A stretch of 64,000 nucleotides of DNA from Lunularia cruciata. Taxonomy: Eukaryota > Streptophyta > Marchantiopsida > Lunulariales > Lunulariaceae. How positions within the stretch are numbered: position 1 is the stretch's first letter; every line of letters begins with the position of its first letter. The position numbers and the translations under genes are program-made. Where the stretch lies: the NCBI GenBank assembly GCA_948567375.1, contig OX419757.1, positions 29,016,001 through 29,080,000 on the forward strand, in the 5' to 3' direction. Of this stretch, positions 10,936-22,329 are shown in pieces. Under the pieces are notes generated by a model. It was given only the letters and a program-made list of their open reading frames with translations, was not told the DNA's origin and ran no database searches.

Positions 10936-12560
10936 TTACCCACTGCTCTTTGAAGTAGACCATCTGCTCCTTGGTGAAAAAGACATATCCTCCACCATTA
11001 TATAAGGTCTAGATCTTGCTGTAAGGGCCTTCCTTTCCCTAGCATGCATCCCTTTTGGATAGTTACCTCTTGTCACAAAATCCACAATCTCCTTGTACTC
11101 CATTGGAACCTCTTGAGTGACATAGATTGTCATGAGCTCCTCATCCAGGAAGGAATCATCCATTGGCTCATCTCCATCATGATCATAGGCTCTAGATAAC
11201 AAATCAATATTTTTATGTTTCTTTCCTGGCCTATGCTCAATGGTGGAGTCATACTCAGGCAAGAGTATCATCCACCTTGCTAGTCTTCCTTCAACATTAG
11301 GCTTCTGGAAGATGTACTTCAGGACCTTGTGATCCGTGAAAATGGTGGCTTTGCCTCCAACCAACTAGTGTCTAAACTTCTTGAGACCAAAGATCACTAC
11401 AAACCCTTCTCTCTCTATGACAAAGTAGTTCTTTTCTGCTGAAACCATCTGCCTACTAGCATAAGCTATTGGATGATCATGCCCATCTTGGTCTAATTGA
11501 CTAAGAATGCATCCTATAGCTACATTAGAAGTAGCAGTGTAGAGGATGAAAGGCTTACTCCAATCACGCTTAGCAAGAATTGGAGTTACAACAAGGGATT
11601 GCTTGAGCTCCTCAAAAGCTTTGAGAGCCTCCTTGTCCTCCAAAATCACCATGTAATCTACACCCTTCTTCATGTAGATGGTCAATGCACAAGCCTTGTT
11701 GGAAAATAAGAAGATGAACCTCCTATGGTACCCAACCATCCCCACAAATTGGCGTAACTTTGTCAAGCTTGAAGGGAATAAAAGGTCTGAGATTTTTCTC
11801 ACCTTCTCAAGATCAATTGCTATTCCATCCTTAGAGATGATATGCCCCAAATGTAGACCTTCTTCAAATCCAAAAATGCACTTCTTTGGGTTGAGTGATG
11901 CATTTGCCTCATCCAAGCATTGCAAGACCTTGATTAGGTGCTCAAAGTTCTCTTCCTTGATCCCTTAGACACAAAAGTCATCAATGAAGTCTCTCATAAA
12001 TTTCTCAATGAAAGGTTCAAATACCTTGTTGATTAACCATTGGAATGTGGTTGGAGCATTGCAAAGCACAAAAGGCATGATCTTGAAAGTGTAAGTTCTC
12101 CAAGGTGTGGTGAATGTGGTGAAGTGTTGATGCTCTGGTGCAATCTTGATTTGGTTATATCCACTATAACCATCTCCAAAACTGTACCTCTCATGACTTG
12201 CAACCTCCTCCAAGTCTCATCAATGAATGGAAACGGGTAGTAGTCCTTCTTGGTAACAACGTTGGGCTTCTTGTAATCCACACTTACCCAAAGCTTGCCA
12301 TTTTTTTCTTCACAATGACAATTGGAAACACCCATTTTGAGTTCTCTACCTCAAAGATAAATCTAGCCTCCTTGAGCTTATCAATCTCCTCCTTCACAAC
12401 CAAAGATATTGGTGGGCTAATGCGACGTTGCTTTTGGCGGATTGGTCTTGCATGTGACTCCACCTCTATCTTGTGCTCCTCCAAGGTGACTTCCTTCAAA
12501 TCCTTGTAACTAAAAGCAAACACATAGATGAACTTGTGGAAAATCTCCTCAAAACTCATC
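10936..12560 (-). pseudogene. Reverse transcriptase-RNase H of element A, broken
   Basis: Frames 12,284-12,559, 11,965-12,213, 11,365-11,925 and 10,936-11,364 together cover the reverse transcriptase and RNase H. Visible motifs are [37 protein letters not shown] at the catalytic site, GYHRRFI, KPFILYTATSNVAIGC and IFTDHKVLKYIF. At least three frame interruptions are present. Confidence 0.85.
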
Positions 12561-12647
12561 TTCTCCTCCTTGGTAACATTTGGGCCATACTTGAGGGTAG
12601 CCTCTTCTCTATCTCCTCAAGTGTCAATGGTGATTTATTTGGGTCCT

Positions 12648-13592
12648 TCAAAACCTCTTGCTTAGGTGCAAAATCCATAGCACACAAGGGATACATATCT
12701 GAATCAGATTCAGATTCATCCTCCTTAGTGGAAGTCTACTCTTCCATGCTTGTGTCCACACCTTAAGCTCCTTCTTCAGAATCTGATTCCCAATAATCAG
12801 AAGATGTGTATCTGAATATGAAGTGTTGGTGTTGTTAGTCATAAGAACTATCACTCTATGGTTTGATGGCCCAATCCTCAAGTACCCTTTGTGCCATCGA
12901 TCAATTCTGCATGCTGCTCTCAACCATGGCCTCCCAAGAAGTAAGTCATAACTTGAATTCTTCAAGACTTGGAAAGTCATGAGATTTTGAACTCCCATAA
13001 TTGAAACTATCACTTTATCCATCACTCCTACTGGTCAAATTTGTTATTTGTTTGCCATGCTCACCACAAATGTTGAAGGTCTGGAGGGTATCATACCCAA
13101 CTTCTTCCTCAACCTTTTTGACATGGCATTCACTGTTGATCCTCCATCAACCAATGCATCCTTGATGTTGTGACCATTCACTCTCACATCAATCTTGGAG
13201 GCATATTCACATGCCTCCCATGGTACTAGCTTGGCATCCACCACCCCCATTGATATCAGAGCTTTTGCCTTCTTCTTCCTCTTGCTCCTTGTAGAAATCC
13301 AACCACCTCTAAGTTCCTTTCTCAAAGTAGTATTCAAAGTAATCAATTGACCCACTATGATGTTAGCCTTGTGACTACCAACATCCTCCAAGACATTGTA
13401 GTTCCATTGTTGCTTTGATATCAAGAAGTCATCCATCCCCAACTTCTTTCTTGGAGTCTTTGTTGTTGATGGTGTTGAGGTGTGAGTGCTCCTAGTAGAC
13501 ATAGAAGTATCCTTACTAGGAGTAAATCCTTGAGAAGAGTGCATATCATTTGCAAAACAAATTCTCTTCTTCTCTTGTGCCAAAAGCTCCAA
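12648..13592 (-). pseudogene. Protease region of element A
   Basis: Frames 13,044-13,592 and 12,648-13,025. The aspartic protease motif is ALVDGGSTVNAMS, a DGGS variant common in Tat-like elements. Downstream LLLGRPWLRAA matches the second conserved protease block. A Ser/Thr-rich linker precedes the domain. Confidence 0.8.
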
Positions 13593-13667
13593 ATTAAGAC
13601 TCTTGGAAATTGAGCACTCTCCCTTCTCATACTACTCTCAACCACATCTCAACCACATCTATAGATG

Positions 13668-14640
13668 CTATCCCCTTACCTTTGTTTGGATTAGGAGCCA
13701 CTTAGGTTTCACAACCTCACTCTTTCCCTCTATTGGCTCCCTCATAACTCCTTCCTCCATGGTAAGTGGAATTTGGGTAATTCCTTTGGATATGGCCTCT
13801 TCCTCCACAACCAAATTTTTTTTATCATTGAAATTGTTGGCTTGTTGGCCTTTTCTATATGGATAGTTTCCATAACTCCTAGGCCCTCTACTTACATTCT
13901 GATCCACCTCTCTCTTCTCTCATAGTTGCACCACAATGGTCTTGAGATTTGCAAGTTGTTTTATGATGGTTTGAAGTGGATCTTTTGGTGGAGGTGCAAG
14001 AACTGGAGCAACAACTGCTTGTGGTGCAACCCTTGCCACCAAAGTATCAAAAGTTCCACCATAATTGCAGCTTTGAGGAGGATGGACAACCTTCTTCACC
14101 ACCAAATCACTCTCATCTCCTTCCAAACTCTCCTCCATATGAATTGTGATCTTGATAGCTTCAACCTTAGAAGAAGGTTTCTCATATCTCACCTTGCTTC
14201 TAATTTTTGGTCTCAATCCTCCAAAAATATCCTTGGTGAACATAGCTCCTATGCCAATCATAGTAGTCTCCACATCATCCCCACACTTCCTCAACACTAT
14301 GCAAAATCTGGACTCTAACTTTTCTACTCTTTCCACATAGACTCTCACTTTCTCTCCATCTCCTTGCTTGAGAAAGGTAACTTCACTCATCAATCTCTCA
14401 TAACTCTCATTTGGAAGGAATTTCTCAATGAGTGTTGAAGTCAAATTCTCCCAATTTTTGCCCATCTCTCCTCTCTCTCTTTTGGTATTCTGACTCATAC
14501 CATGTAAGTGTTACATCCTCAAAGAAATATGGTAATAATGAGGCCCACTCATTCTTCCTCCTCTCATTGTTTCCTATGTAAGCTCTCTTGAAATCTCTCA
14601 AAAAGGCCTCCACATCTTCTGCATCCTTGCTAAAGAAAAC
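13668..14640 (-). pseudogene. gag of element A
   Basis: Frames 14,425-14,613 and 13,920-14,498 give the capsid-like region (NEWASLLPYFFEDVTLTWYE; IEKFLPNESYERLMSE). Frame 13,668-13,907 holds the Gly/Arg-rich tail, where copy C has a zinc knuckle. Frame changes separate the parts. Confidence 0.8.
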
Positions 14641-14890
14641 CGGAAGTTTCCCATCTTAACCCCTCATTATCTTTCTTTTCTCTCAATTTTTCACTTTTTC
14701 TTTTCTTTTCTGTCACTCTATAACTAATAGAGTATGTACATGACTAACTCCATTTGAGGGTAATCCACCCTAGGGAACAAAAAAGGTTCAGGTTACTCCA
14801 AGATTTCTATAGCAACATCAAATCCTAGAGTGCATATTAATCAAACTCTCATGGATAGTTTATCCATAAATTGAAATATTATCTCCATCA

Positions 14891-15270
14891 CTAATCTTGA
14901 GAACTAGCTGATGAAGATGATAGTATTTCTATAACTATACTAAGACTCTCTCCAAGATCCTTCACCAAAGTCTCCAAAAGTGCTTTTACTCCAATCCACT
15001 CATGTCCTTTTGGATGTCCTTCAACTCCACAAACCTCACACAACTCCTTGGTCTTAGGCCTTCTCACTCCCAATCTTGGTGAAGAAGGTCCAACATGCAA
15101 ACCCAAGTCAAGTAATCCTCTCCTTTTCCTTAATATCTTGTTCTCAAAGGTCAATGGACATGAATTTGCTTTATGTCCATTCTCTCCACATAGAAAGCAC
15201 GTACACTCACTCTTTCCTCCAAGTGGTGTAGGTTTTTGAATCCTCTCAACACTCTCTTCAAATTCTATTC
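14891..15270 (-). pseudogene. Zinc-knuckle ORF upstream of gag, element A
   Basis: An open frame separate from gag, read as RIEFEESVERIQKPTPLGG, then the CCHC knuckle CFLCGENGHKANSC, then a second Cys/His cluster near CEVCGVEGHPKGHE, ending SSSSASSQD-stop. Copies B and C end at the same place. About 250 non-coding bases separate it from gag. Function unknown; the knuckle suggests nucleic-acid binding. Confidence 0.65.
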
Positions 15271-16196
15271 TGAATTCTTTTCCTCAAATCTACCCGTAGA
15301 GTCACCTAAAACCCTTGGGGAACCTTACATAGTCTCAATTTTCACTCTTGATGATCCTCCATGTTCCCAAGATGAATCTAAACACTCAAACATACTTTTT
15401 GTTGTAGTCAAACTCCTCATGCATGAGATCTTAAACTCTACAGAATTGATCCTTCCTCACAATGTCACTCAAATCTCTCAACTTGTATGTCACAATCTTC
15501 TGACATTTTTCACACTCAATCAAAACTCCAGTGAATCCTTCCTTGCAAAATTTCAGATCTTTTCATGGAGCCATTTGGTATAAACATCTTTCTATTTAGC
15601 ACACATGTTTCAAATTTGGTTTGAAAACCACCCATGCCACTTTAAAAACTCATAACTTGCTGTGAAAAAATGATCTCTCTCTAATTTTTGTGTCAATAGG
15701 TCAAATACAATGCACTTAATTTTCTTGGAAATTTTCAAGAAAATCCAATAAAAATTAAAGAAATGGCAAACTCTGTGCAATTTTCCAAAGAGCATGCAAT
15801 TGCGGGAGCAGTTTACCCTATCAAATTTCAAAATTTCTAGCCCAGTGCGCATAGTAGCTCTCATAATAATTTCAAGTGTGCTAACTAAAAGATAACCCAA
15901 GCTATCATATGTAGAATTTCAAGTCCAGATCTCAATATTGAGATTGTGCCCAAAATCACCTTAATCCCCAAAATCTACAATCCACCTCACACAATTTCTC
16001 CAAATCCTCTCAAGTGTACAAGATATACAAAATCACCTCAAAGACATCATAATGAACTATAGGGTATACAAATAGGTCCATGTTCTAACAAAAGTTCAAC
16101 CCTCTCCTCACCTAATGTTCTTTCCAAGTGAGCTCTCATAGCCTCCTTCTGTCTAATATAGAATTGTACACAAAATATTATCTTGCCTTTTAGAGA
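15271..16196 (-). other. Leader of element A
   Basis: Untranslated stretch between the primer site and the first ORF. It aligns with 47,905-48,797 in element C. No coding or structured signal seen. Confidence 0.6.
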
Positions 16197-16215
16197 GGTC
16201 CCGGCAACGAAACTA
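16197..16215 (-). other. Primer binding site of element A
   Basis: Minus-strand GTTGCCGGGACC core next to the 5' LTR, resembling the plant tRNA-Asp primer site used by Athila/Tat elements (TGG...CGTTGCCGGG). The first bases are mutated. Confidence 0.5.
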
Positions 16216-16219
16216 AAAA

Positions 16220-16910
16220 TGAGAGCCAGCCTATCTCTCACTTAGGATGAACCTATGATGGCTATTATGGTAGCGCACCATGGACTAAGAAGGCAATGAC
16301 CCCAACTCCATTGTACTCCTCCAAGGCTAACACTCCAAGACTCAAGATATTGCTCACTAGAGAACTCAATGAGAGAGAGATAGTTGCAAATGAAAGGATG
16401 ATGAGTACCTCTTCACCCCTAGTTTATATACTTGTGAAATAGTTATGCACCAAAGTTACTTATTACTGGAGTAACTCAAGTGATGAGGCTAAAAGTCAAG
16501 TAAAGTCAAAAAGTATAAAGGAATATCTATCCACATGGGCATATTCCACTAAGCATGTGATCTTATCTTGACCCAACCACTAAGTCAAGGATTCCTTCAC
16601 ATGGGCTATCCTTGGACTATAGAAGAATCCAAAACAAAAAGGCTTGCGGGCCAAAGAGTTCTCAACTCTTTCCTCAAAGCCAAACACCTAGGAATAATAC
16701 CGAATCAACACACTAGAATCCAAAATAGTGGTGCTCATCTTTTCTACTTCCTCTAAAGCTAGTTCCCCTCTATCTTAGCTATGACTAACTTCAGCTAATT
16801 ATGACTAATGTAGAACGGTCCTTTATCTCTATATAAATAATATCTCTCAAGTACTAGTAATACCAAACTAAATATCACAATACTACATACATGCACAAAT
16901 AGGTAGAACA
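16220..16910 (-). repeat. 5' LTR of element A
   Basis: Partner of 9,303-9,945. It ends GTAGAACA where copies B and C end GTTACA. A minus-strand promoter would lie here but was not pinpointed. Confidence 0.85.
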
Positions 16911-17509
16911 ATCTGGTGGTAGAGGTCAAGATGAACCAATAATTTTGATCATGGATTCTTTCTACTATGACAATTGACCCATAGATTGTAGGAGCTCAAT
17001 CATCCAAAGTTGTAACCAATACCCAAGGACTTACTTTTCATGATGACAAGTTATGGATCCCAAATGCCCAGATCTAAGAACCACCATCCTAACAGAATGT
17101 CATGATTCTACCATTGTTAGTCATGTTGAAGTAGAAAAGATCTTAGATGTAGTCAAATGCTATTACTATTGATCCAAGATGAGCAATGATGTGATGGAGT
17201 ATGTTTGAAATTGCCTACTTTGTCAACAAAAATAGAGGTTTTAATCAAGTTCCCACAAGATTCTTTCAAACCCTCTTACTCCTACACAACATTAAGAGCA
17301 ATTCATCATGGATTTGGTTTGCAAATTGCCCAAGACCACCTCAGGATTTGACTCTATTGTAGTCTTTATAGACTGACTCAAAAAAATGATTCATGTGTGT
17401 CATACAACCAAAGATGTGACTCCTCTACAATTAGCTCAATTGTACTTAGCTTTGGCCTTTTCTCACCATGGTTTGTCTCAAGTGCTCATCATCAATTAAG
17501 ACATGCAGT
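16911..17509 (+). pseudogene. Gypsy relic F, piece 2 (integrase N-terminus)
   Basis: Continues relic F after element A. It matches the integrase start of D: TNTQGLTFHDDKLWIPN-like region, a zinc-binding segment, then the core around 17,280-17,500. The strand is opposite to D. It is cut at 17,509 by D in the middle of the catalytic core and continues at 24,820. Confidence 0.85.
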
Positions 17510-18228
17510 TGTAATACTCTGAGGACAAGAGAATAGAGAAAATACAAATTACACACTCAACATTCGGTGCCCCAAAGGAGCACCTTCTCTTTATTATATA
17601 AACAAAGAGGATCTCTTCCAAGGAAGCTCCACCATAGGATTAGGCACACAGATAGGTGACATGTCATCAAGCTCCACCCTTGGATTACTTACTTGGATGG
17701 GTGACATGTCGGTCTAGGTCCTATCTTGTTGGTCAAACAAGCTTTGACCAGAGGGAATCTTTTAGGTAATCTTCTTATAAGATTCTTAGAATCACATAAG
17801 GTACCATTGGTAAGCTCTAGACAAGACAAACCAGGGGGAGGGAAGGCCAACCTCTCCTCTATTGAGGAAGGAATCTGCACATTTTTGAGGCCTAATTCAT
17901 CCATTTAGGCCTCCAAAATTGCCTTTAGATTTCAAGTATATTTCGGTTCCTACTCTATTAGTAGAAGTCCCCTTTTGGTTATACCTCTTTCTAATCTGTT
18001 GAGTCCATTGTGTGTAACATCCTTTGAGATATACCCAAGCCAGTTCTCACCTGTCTAGCTATTGGTTCTAAGGTTCTCAAGTTTATTTCAATTTTTGCTC
18101 TATTAATAGAAGTACTCATTTGGTGATACTTCTATTTGATCTATTTTGACCATAATGTATAACATCATTCTAGATGTTACCAAACCAAATTTCACATCTA
18201 GATCATATGGCTAGCTTGTGGTATTATA
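17510..18228 (-). repeat. 3' LTR of chromovirus D
   Basis: Begins TGTAATACTCTGAGGACAAG and ends TATTATA. Pairs with 24,084-24,814. Confidence 0.9.
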
Positions 18229-18457
18229 GACCTCCCTCCTTTTAAGACGCAACGTCCTCGTTGTGCAATTGTTGCTCAAATGCTTTCACCAACACCGGTG
18301 CATGTGTCAAATTGGCAACGGGCTCCCATGTTGCTTCATAAAGGGGGTAACCTTTCCACTATATGATATAGTTCACCCGTGGATGGCGAATACCACACAT
18401 GCATTTTTGGAGAATACGCTCCACTTCATATTCTCTTGTGCCATGAATGAGTGTCGG
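18229..18457 (-). pseudogene. Chromodomain at C-terminus of D pol
   Basis: Minus-strand frame with REYEVERIL, then NYIIWKGYP and ATWEPVANL: a clear chromodomain, which in chromoviruses tethers integrase to modified histone tails. A polypurine tract (AAAAGGAGGGAGGTC) follows just before the 3' LTR (18,229-18,243). The domain is separated from integrase by the solo LTR at 18,458. Confidence 0.85.
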
Positions 18458-19195
18458 TGTAATACCAAGGGTTAGCAATATGATCTAGATGTGAAATTTG
18501 GTTTGGTAAATTCTAGAATGATGTTATACATGATGGTCAAAATAGATCAGATAGAAGTATCACCAAAAGAGTACTTCTACTAATAGGGCAAAAACCAAAA
18601 TAAACTTGAGAACCTTAGAACCAATAGCTAGACATATGATTTAAAGGTGAGAATTGGTTTGGTAACATCTGGAAGGATGTTACACATGATGGACTAAACA
18701 GATCAGAAAGAAGTATCACCAAAAGGGGACTTCTACTAATAGAGTAGGAACCGAAATATGCCTGAAATCTTTGAAGGCAATTTCGAAGGCCTAAACGGAT
18801 GAATTAGGCCTCGAAAATGTGCAGATTCCCCCCTTATAGAGGAAAGGCTGGCCTTCCCTCCCTCCTGCTTTGTCTTGTCGAGAGCTTTCCAATGGTACCT
18901 TACTCACGTGATTTTGAGATTTCTATAAGAAGATTCCCTAAAAGATTCCCTCTGGTCAAAGCTTGTTTGACCAACCAGATAGGACCTAGACCAGACAGGT
19001 CACCCATCCAAGTAAGTAATCCAAGGGTGGAGCTTGCTGACATGTCACCTATCTGTGTCCCTAATCCTATAATGGAGCTTCCTTGGAGGAGATCCTCTTT
19101 GTCTATATAATAAAGAGAAGGTGCTCCCTTGGGGCATCGAATGTTTGAGTGTGCAATATGTGTTTTCTCTCTTCTCTTGTCCTCGGAGTATTACA
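18458..19195 (+). mobile_element. Solo LTR of the D family, inverted inside D
   Basis: A 738-bp LTR opposite in orientation to D's own LTRs, with perfect 5-bp target duplications GTCGG at 18,453-18,457 and 19,196-19,200. It split the polyprotein between the integrase C-terminus and the chromodomain. It is the product of insertion followed by LTR-LTR recombination. Confidence 0.95.
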
Positions 19196-20527
19196 GTCGG
19201 ACACGGTCAAATGTCTTGTGTGGAATGACCTTGGCTTGATCGGGAGCATATCTGCGTAGAAGGGAAACATGGAACACTGGATGGATCTTCATGTGTGGTG
19301 GTAGCTCAAGGTGATAGGCCACAGCGCCGACGTGATGAAGAATTGAGAAAGGCCCAATAAAACAAGGTCTGAGCTTATGAGGTCCAACTAATGTGAGGTT
19401 GGTTGTCGATAGCCACACTTGATCCCCAACATTGAACTCCATGTGCCTATGGTGTGCATCAGCATACTGCTTCTATCAATTTTGTGCAATCTATAATCTG
19501 TGCTTGGCGCTCTCCACACTATGTTAGATTCTAGAAACAAATGTGTTGACGACATCGATCTTGGTAGCCACTAAACTGATCTTCATCAAGCTAGAAGGTG
19601 TGAAGAGATGCTCACCATACATGAGGAAGAATGGAGTGACCTAGGTGGATGTATTCATTGAATTGTTGTAAGCAAATTCCACCACGAGAGTAGGGTGTCC
19701 CACCTCTCTTGCTCTTCTAAGGTGAAGCCGCGTAACATGTCTTCAATCATGCGATTAGCCCGCTCTATTTGGCCATCTGTTTGTGGGTGATAAGCTCTGG
19801 ATATGGCCAACTTGGTTTTGAAGAAACCAAAGAGTGTTCGCCAAAACAAATTGGTGAATTGAGTGCCTCTATCGATGATAAGTACTCTAGATAGGCCATG
19901 GTGAGAGAAGACTGCATCTAAGTATAATTGAGCTAGTTGTGGAGTGGTTACATCCTTGGTGGTAGGGCATACATGAATCATTTTGCTGAGCCGGTCCACA
20001 AAGATCATGATGGAGTCAAACCCTAAGGTGGTCTTGGGTAATTCACAGACAAGATCCATATTCACTTGTTCCCAATGTTGGGTAGGCATGGAAAGAGGTT
20101 GAAGGAGCCTTGCAAAAGCTTGATTAGAGGCTTTGTTCTATTGACAAAGTAGGCAGCTGCGCACATAGTCCATCACGTCGTTGCTCATCTTGGGCCAATA
20201 ATAATGGCACTGGACTGCATCCAAGGTCTTATCCACTCTGACATGACCTGCAATGGTCGAATCATGACATTCCGCTAGAATGGTGGTGCGTAATTCTAGG
20301 ACATTTGAGATCCATAATCTGCCATCATGAAAGGTGAGTCCTTGGGTGTTGGTGACGCCTTTGGATAATTGCACTTCTACAATCTGCGGATTAGTTTTTG
20401 TAGCAGCCAAAATCTCTAGCCAAAATTTAGGGTTAATCTTAACCTCTGCCACCAAGTTGTTTGCCATTGGCATGCGGGTCAATGCATCTGCTAGTTGCTT
20501 CTTACCTTCCATGTAGGTGATTGACAT
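19196..20527 (-). pseudogene. Integrase of chromovirus D
   Basis: Zinc-binding domain with the two His in CHDSTIAGHVRVDKT and the two Cys in SCLLCQ (20,138-20,527). Catalytic core 19,655-20,089 with Asp in MDLVCELP, Asp in LIIDRGTQF and Glu in QTDGQIERAN. C-terminal GPF/Y-type module 19,196-19,442 (FIGPFSILHHVGAVAYHLELP). Frame breaks lie between the modules. Confidence 0.9.
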
Positions 20528-20560
20528 GTTGAAGCATTGTCGCCACTCTGCCCACCAAAT

Positions 20561-22018
20561 CTAGCGACAAGATAGATCCTTCTGCATCTTGAGGTAGACT
20601 AGAGGTTTGTGGTCTGTCTTTACTACAAATGCCTTCTCAACCAAATAGTGCTTCCAATGCTTGGTTGCCAGAACAATGGCTAACTCTTCTCGTTTGGTGG
20701 TGTGGTAGTTGCACTCTACCGGTGACAAATTTTGAGAGAAGTTTGCAATTAGATGCCATCCGTCATGCCACTCTTGTTGTAGGACTGCTCTTATTGCTAC
20801 GCCTGAAGCATCTATAGCCAACTTGATTGGTCATTTTGGGTCATACCACTTCAAGATTGGTGGATGTAGCAAGGCGGCTTTTAATCCTTGAAAGGCCAAC
20901 TCTGTGTATTTCCCCATGTCCACTTCTTCCCCTTGCCAAGTAGTGCCGTTAAAGGCTGTACAACCTTGGAGAAGTCCTAGTACAAATCTACAACAGAATC
21001 CTGTCAACCCCAAGAAGCTCTTGAGTTGAGTCTGATTTTTTGGGGCATGCCATTTTTGGATGACCTCTATTTTATCTATCAATACTTGAATACCCTCTGC
21101 CCTTACTCTATGCCCCAAGTAGTCTACTTCAGACTTGCCAAACTCACACTTTGAGATTTTGGCATACAATCGATTATGTCTTAGAATCTGGAGGACTTAT
21201 CATAGATGTTGTTTGTGTTCCATCATTGTGCTACTGTATACTAAGATATTTTCCAAGAAGATGATAACGGACTTATCCAAGTATGGATGAAATATGTCAT
21301 TCATTAGACTCATGAAAGTGGTAGGTGCATTGGTGAGGCCAAAAGGCATCACAAGATACTCAAAGTGGCCATACCTAGTTTGAAAGGCAGTTTTGTACAC
21401 ATCCTCATCTACAATTTGGATTTGATTGTAACCGCTCTGCAAGTCCAATTTGGCGAAGTATATCGCTCCATGGAGTTGATCAAATAGGTCATCCATGCAA
21501 GGTAAGGGGTATTTGTTCTTCACTGTTTGTTGATTGAGATCTCGATAGTCAATGCACATGCGCATTGTACCTTCCTTCTTCTTCACAAACAAGACAAGAG
21601 CCCCGTATGGTGATATGCTAGGTTGGATGAACCCCTTCTGCAACATCTCCTCAATTTGAGTCTTACACTCCTCCAACTCATGAGGTGATAGGCAATATGG
21701 GGCCTTACAAGGAGGTGTCTTCCTCGGGAGTGTCTCAATTTTATGATCTACTCTCCTTTTTGGTGGTAATCCTCAGGGTAGATCATCGGGAAAGACATCT
21801 TGAAATTCATCCACCTTAGCCTTCAATTTCTCAAGAACTTGTCTATTGAGTTGTGCACTCTGGACTTCTCTTATTAGACCCATGAAACATCTATCGGTCT
21901 TACAAACAATTGTTGTCCCTATGACATATAGAGGTAGATCCTGCTTGGGTGATTTTTCTCTAACCCCAATGATTGACCATTGGTAGATTCTCACTACTTT
22001 CTTCTTCCAATCTACCAT
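20561..22018 (-). pseudogene. Reverse transcriptase-RNase H of chromovirus D
   Basis: RT frames 21,200-21,676 and 20,831-21,169, RNase H 20,561-20,821, and a linker 21,773-22,018. Motifs are [22 protein letters not shown] and FLGLTGFCCRF. The catalytic site reads [11 protein letters not shown], where the usual FLDDILVYS has lost both Asp residues, so the enzyme is dead apart from its frame breaks. Confidence 0.9.
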
Positions 22019-22099
22019 AGGGTTGTAATGCTCTATCTATGGCATGCCTAAAATTGCATCATAATGAGCTAATTGTATCACTTGCCACTCAATTGCTTC

Positions 22100-22312
22100 T
22101 TAATATTCTCCTATAGAGAGTGTTACCCATCTAGGTAGTGCTTCAATCCTCTCTATTTGCCCGTTAGGCAACTCTACTTCTTCACTCCTATCTCTCTCTA
22201 GATCCATTCCCAATCTTATTGCAACAGAGCGAGATAAGAAATTCTTTGTTGCTCCTGGATCGATTAATACTCTCACTTGATTGCCTTCTAGGACTCCATT
22301 CACGACAATCAA
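22100..22312 (-). pseudogene. Protease of chromovirus D
   Basis: Aspartic protease active site reads VLIDPGATKNFLS; the usual residue after Asp is Ser or Thr. The fragment is short and bounded by stops. Confidence 0.75.
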
Positions 22313-22329
22313 TTGTGAGGTTACCTTTT

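Larger units (their letters stand above)
9303..16910 (-). mobile_element. Gypsy element A (Athila/Tat-like)
   Basis: A 7.6-kb LTR retrotransposon on the minus strand, first of three copies of one family (A, B, C). Order from right to left: 5' LTR, tRNA-complementary site, leader, upstream zinc-knuckle ORF, gag, protease, reverse transcriptase, RNase H, integrase, truncated 3' LTR. The reverse transcriptase block GDGYSGYNQIKIAPEHQ and the protease DGGS motif resemble the Athila/Tat branch; no chromodomain was seen. About 215 bases spanning the end of the left LTR and the start of the internal region are deleted compared with copy C. It interrupts relic F. Target duplication is not clear. Confidence 0.85.

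Noticed and set aside
9303-16910. A clear 5-bp target duplication for element A
   Set aside because: The bases before 9,303 (TGAAT) and after 16,910 (ATCTG) do not match. The LTR end is mutated, so no duplication is claimed.
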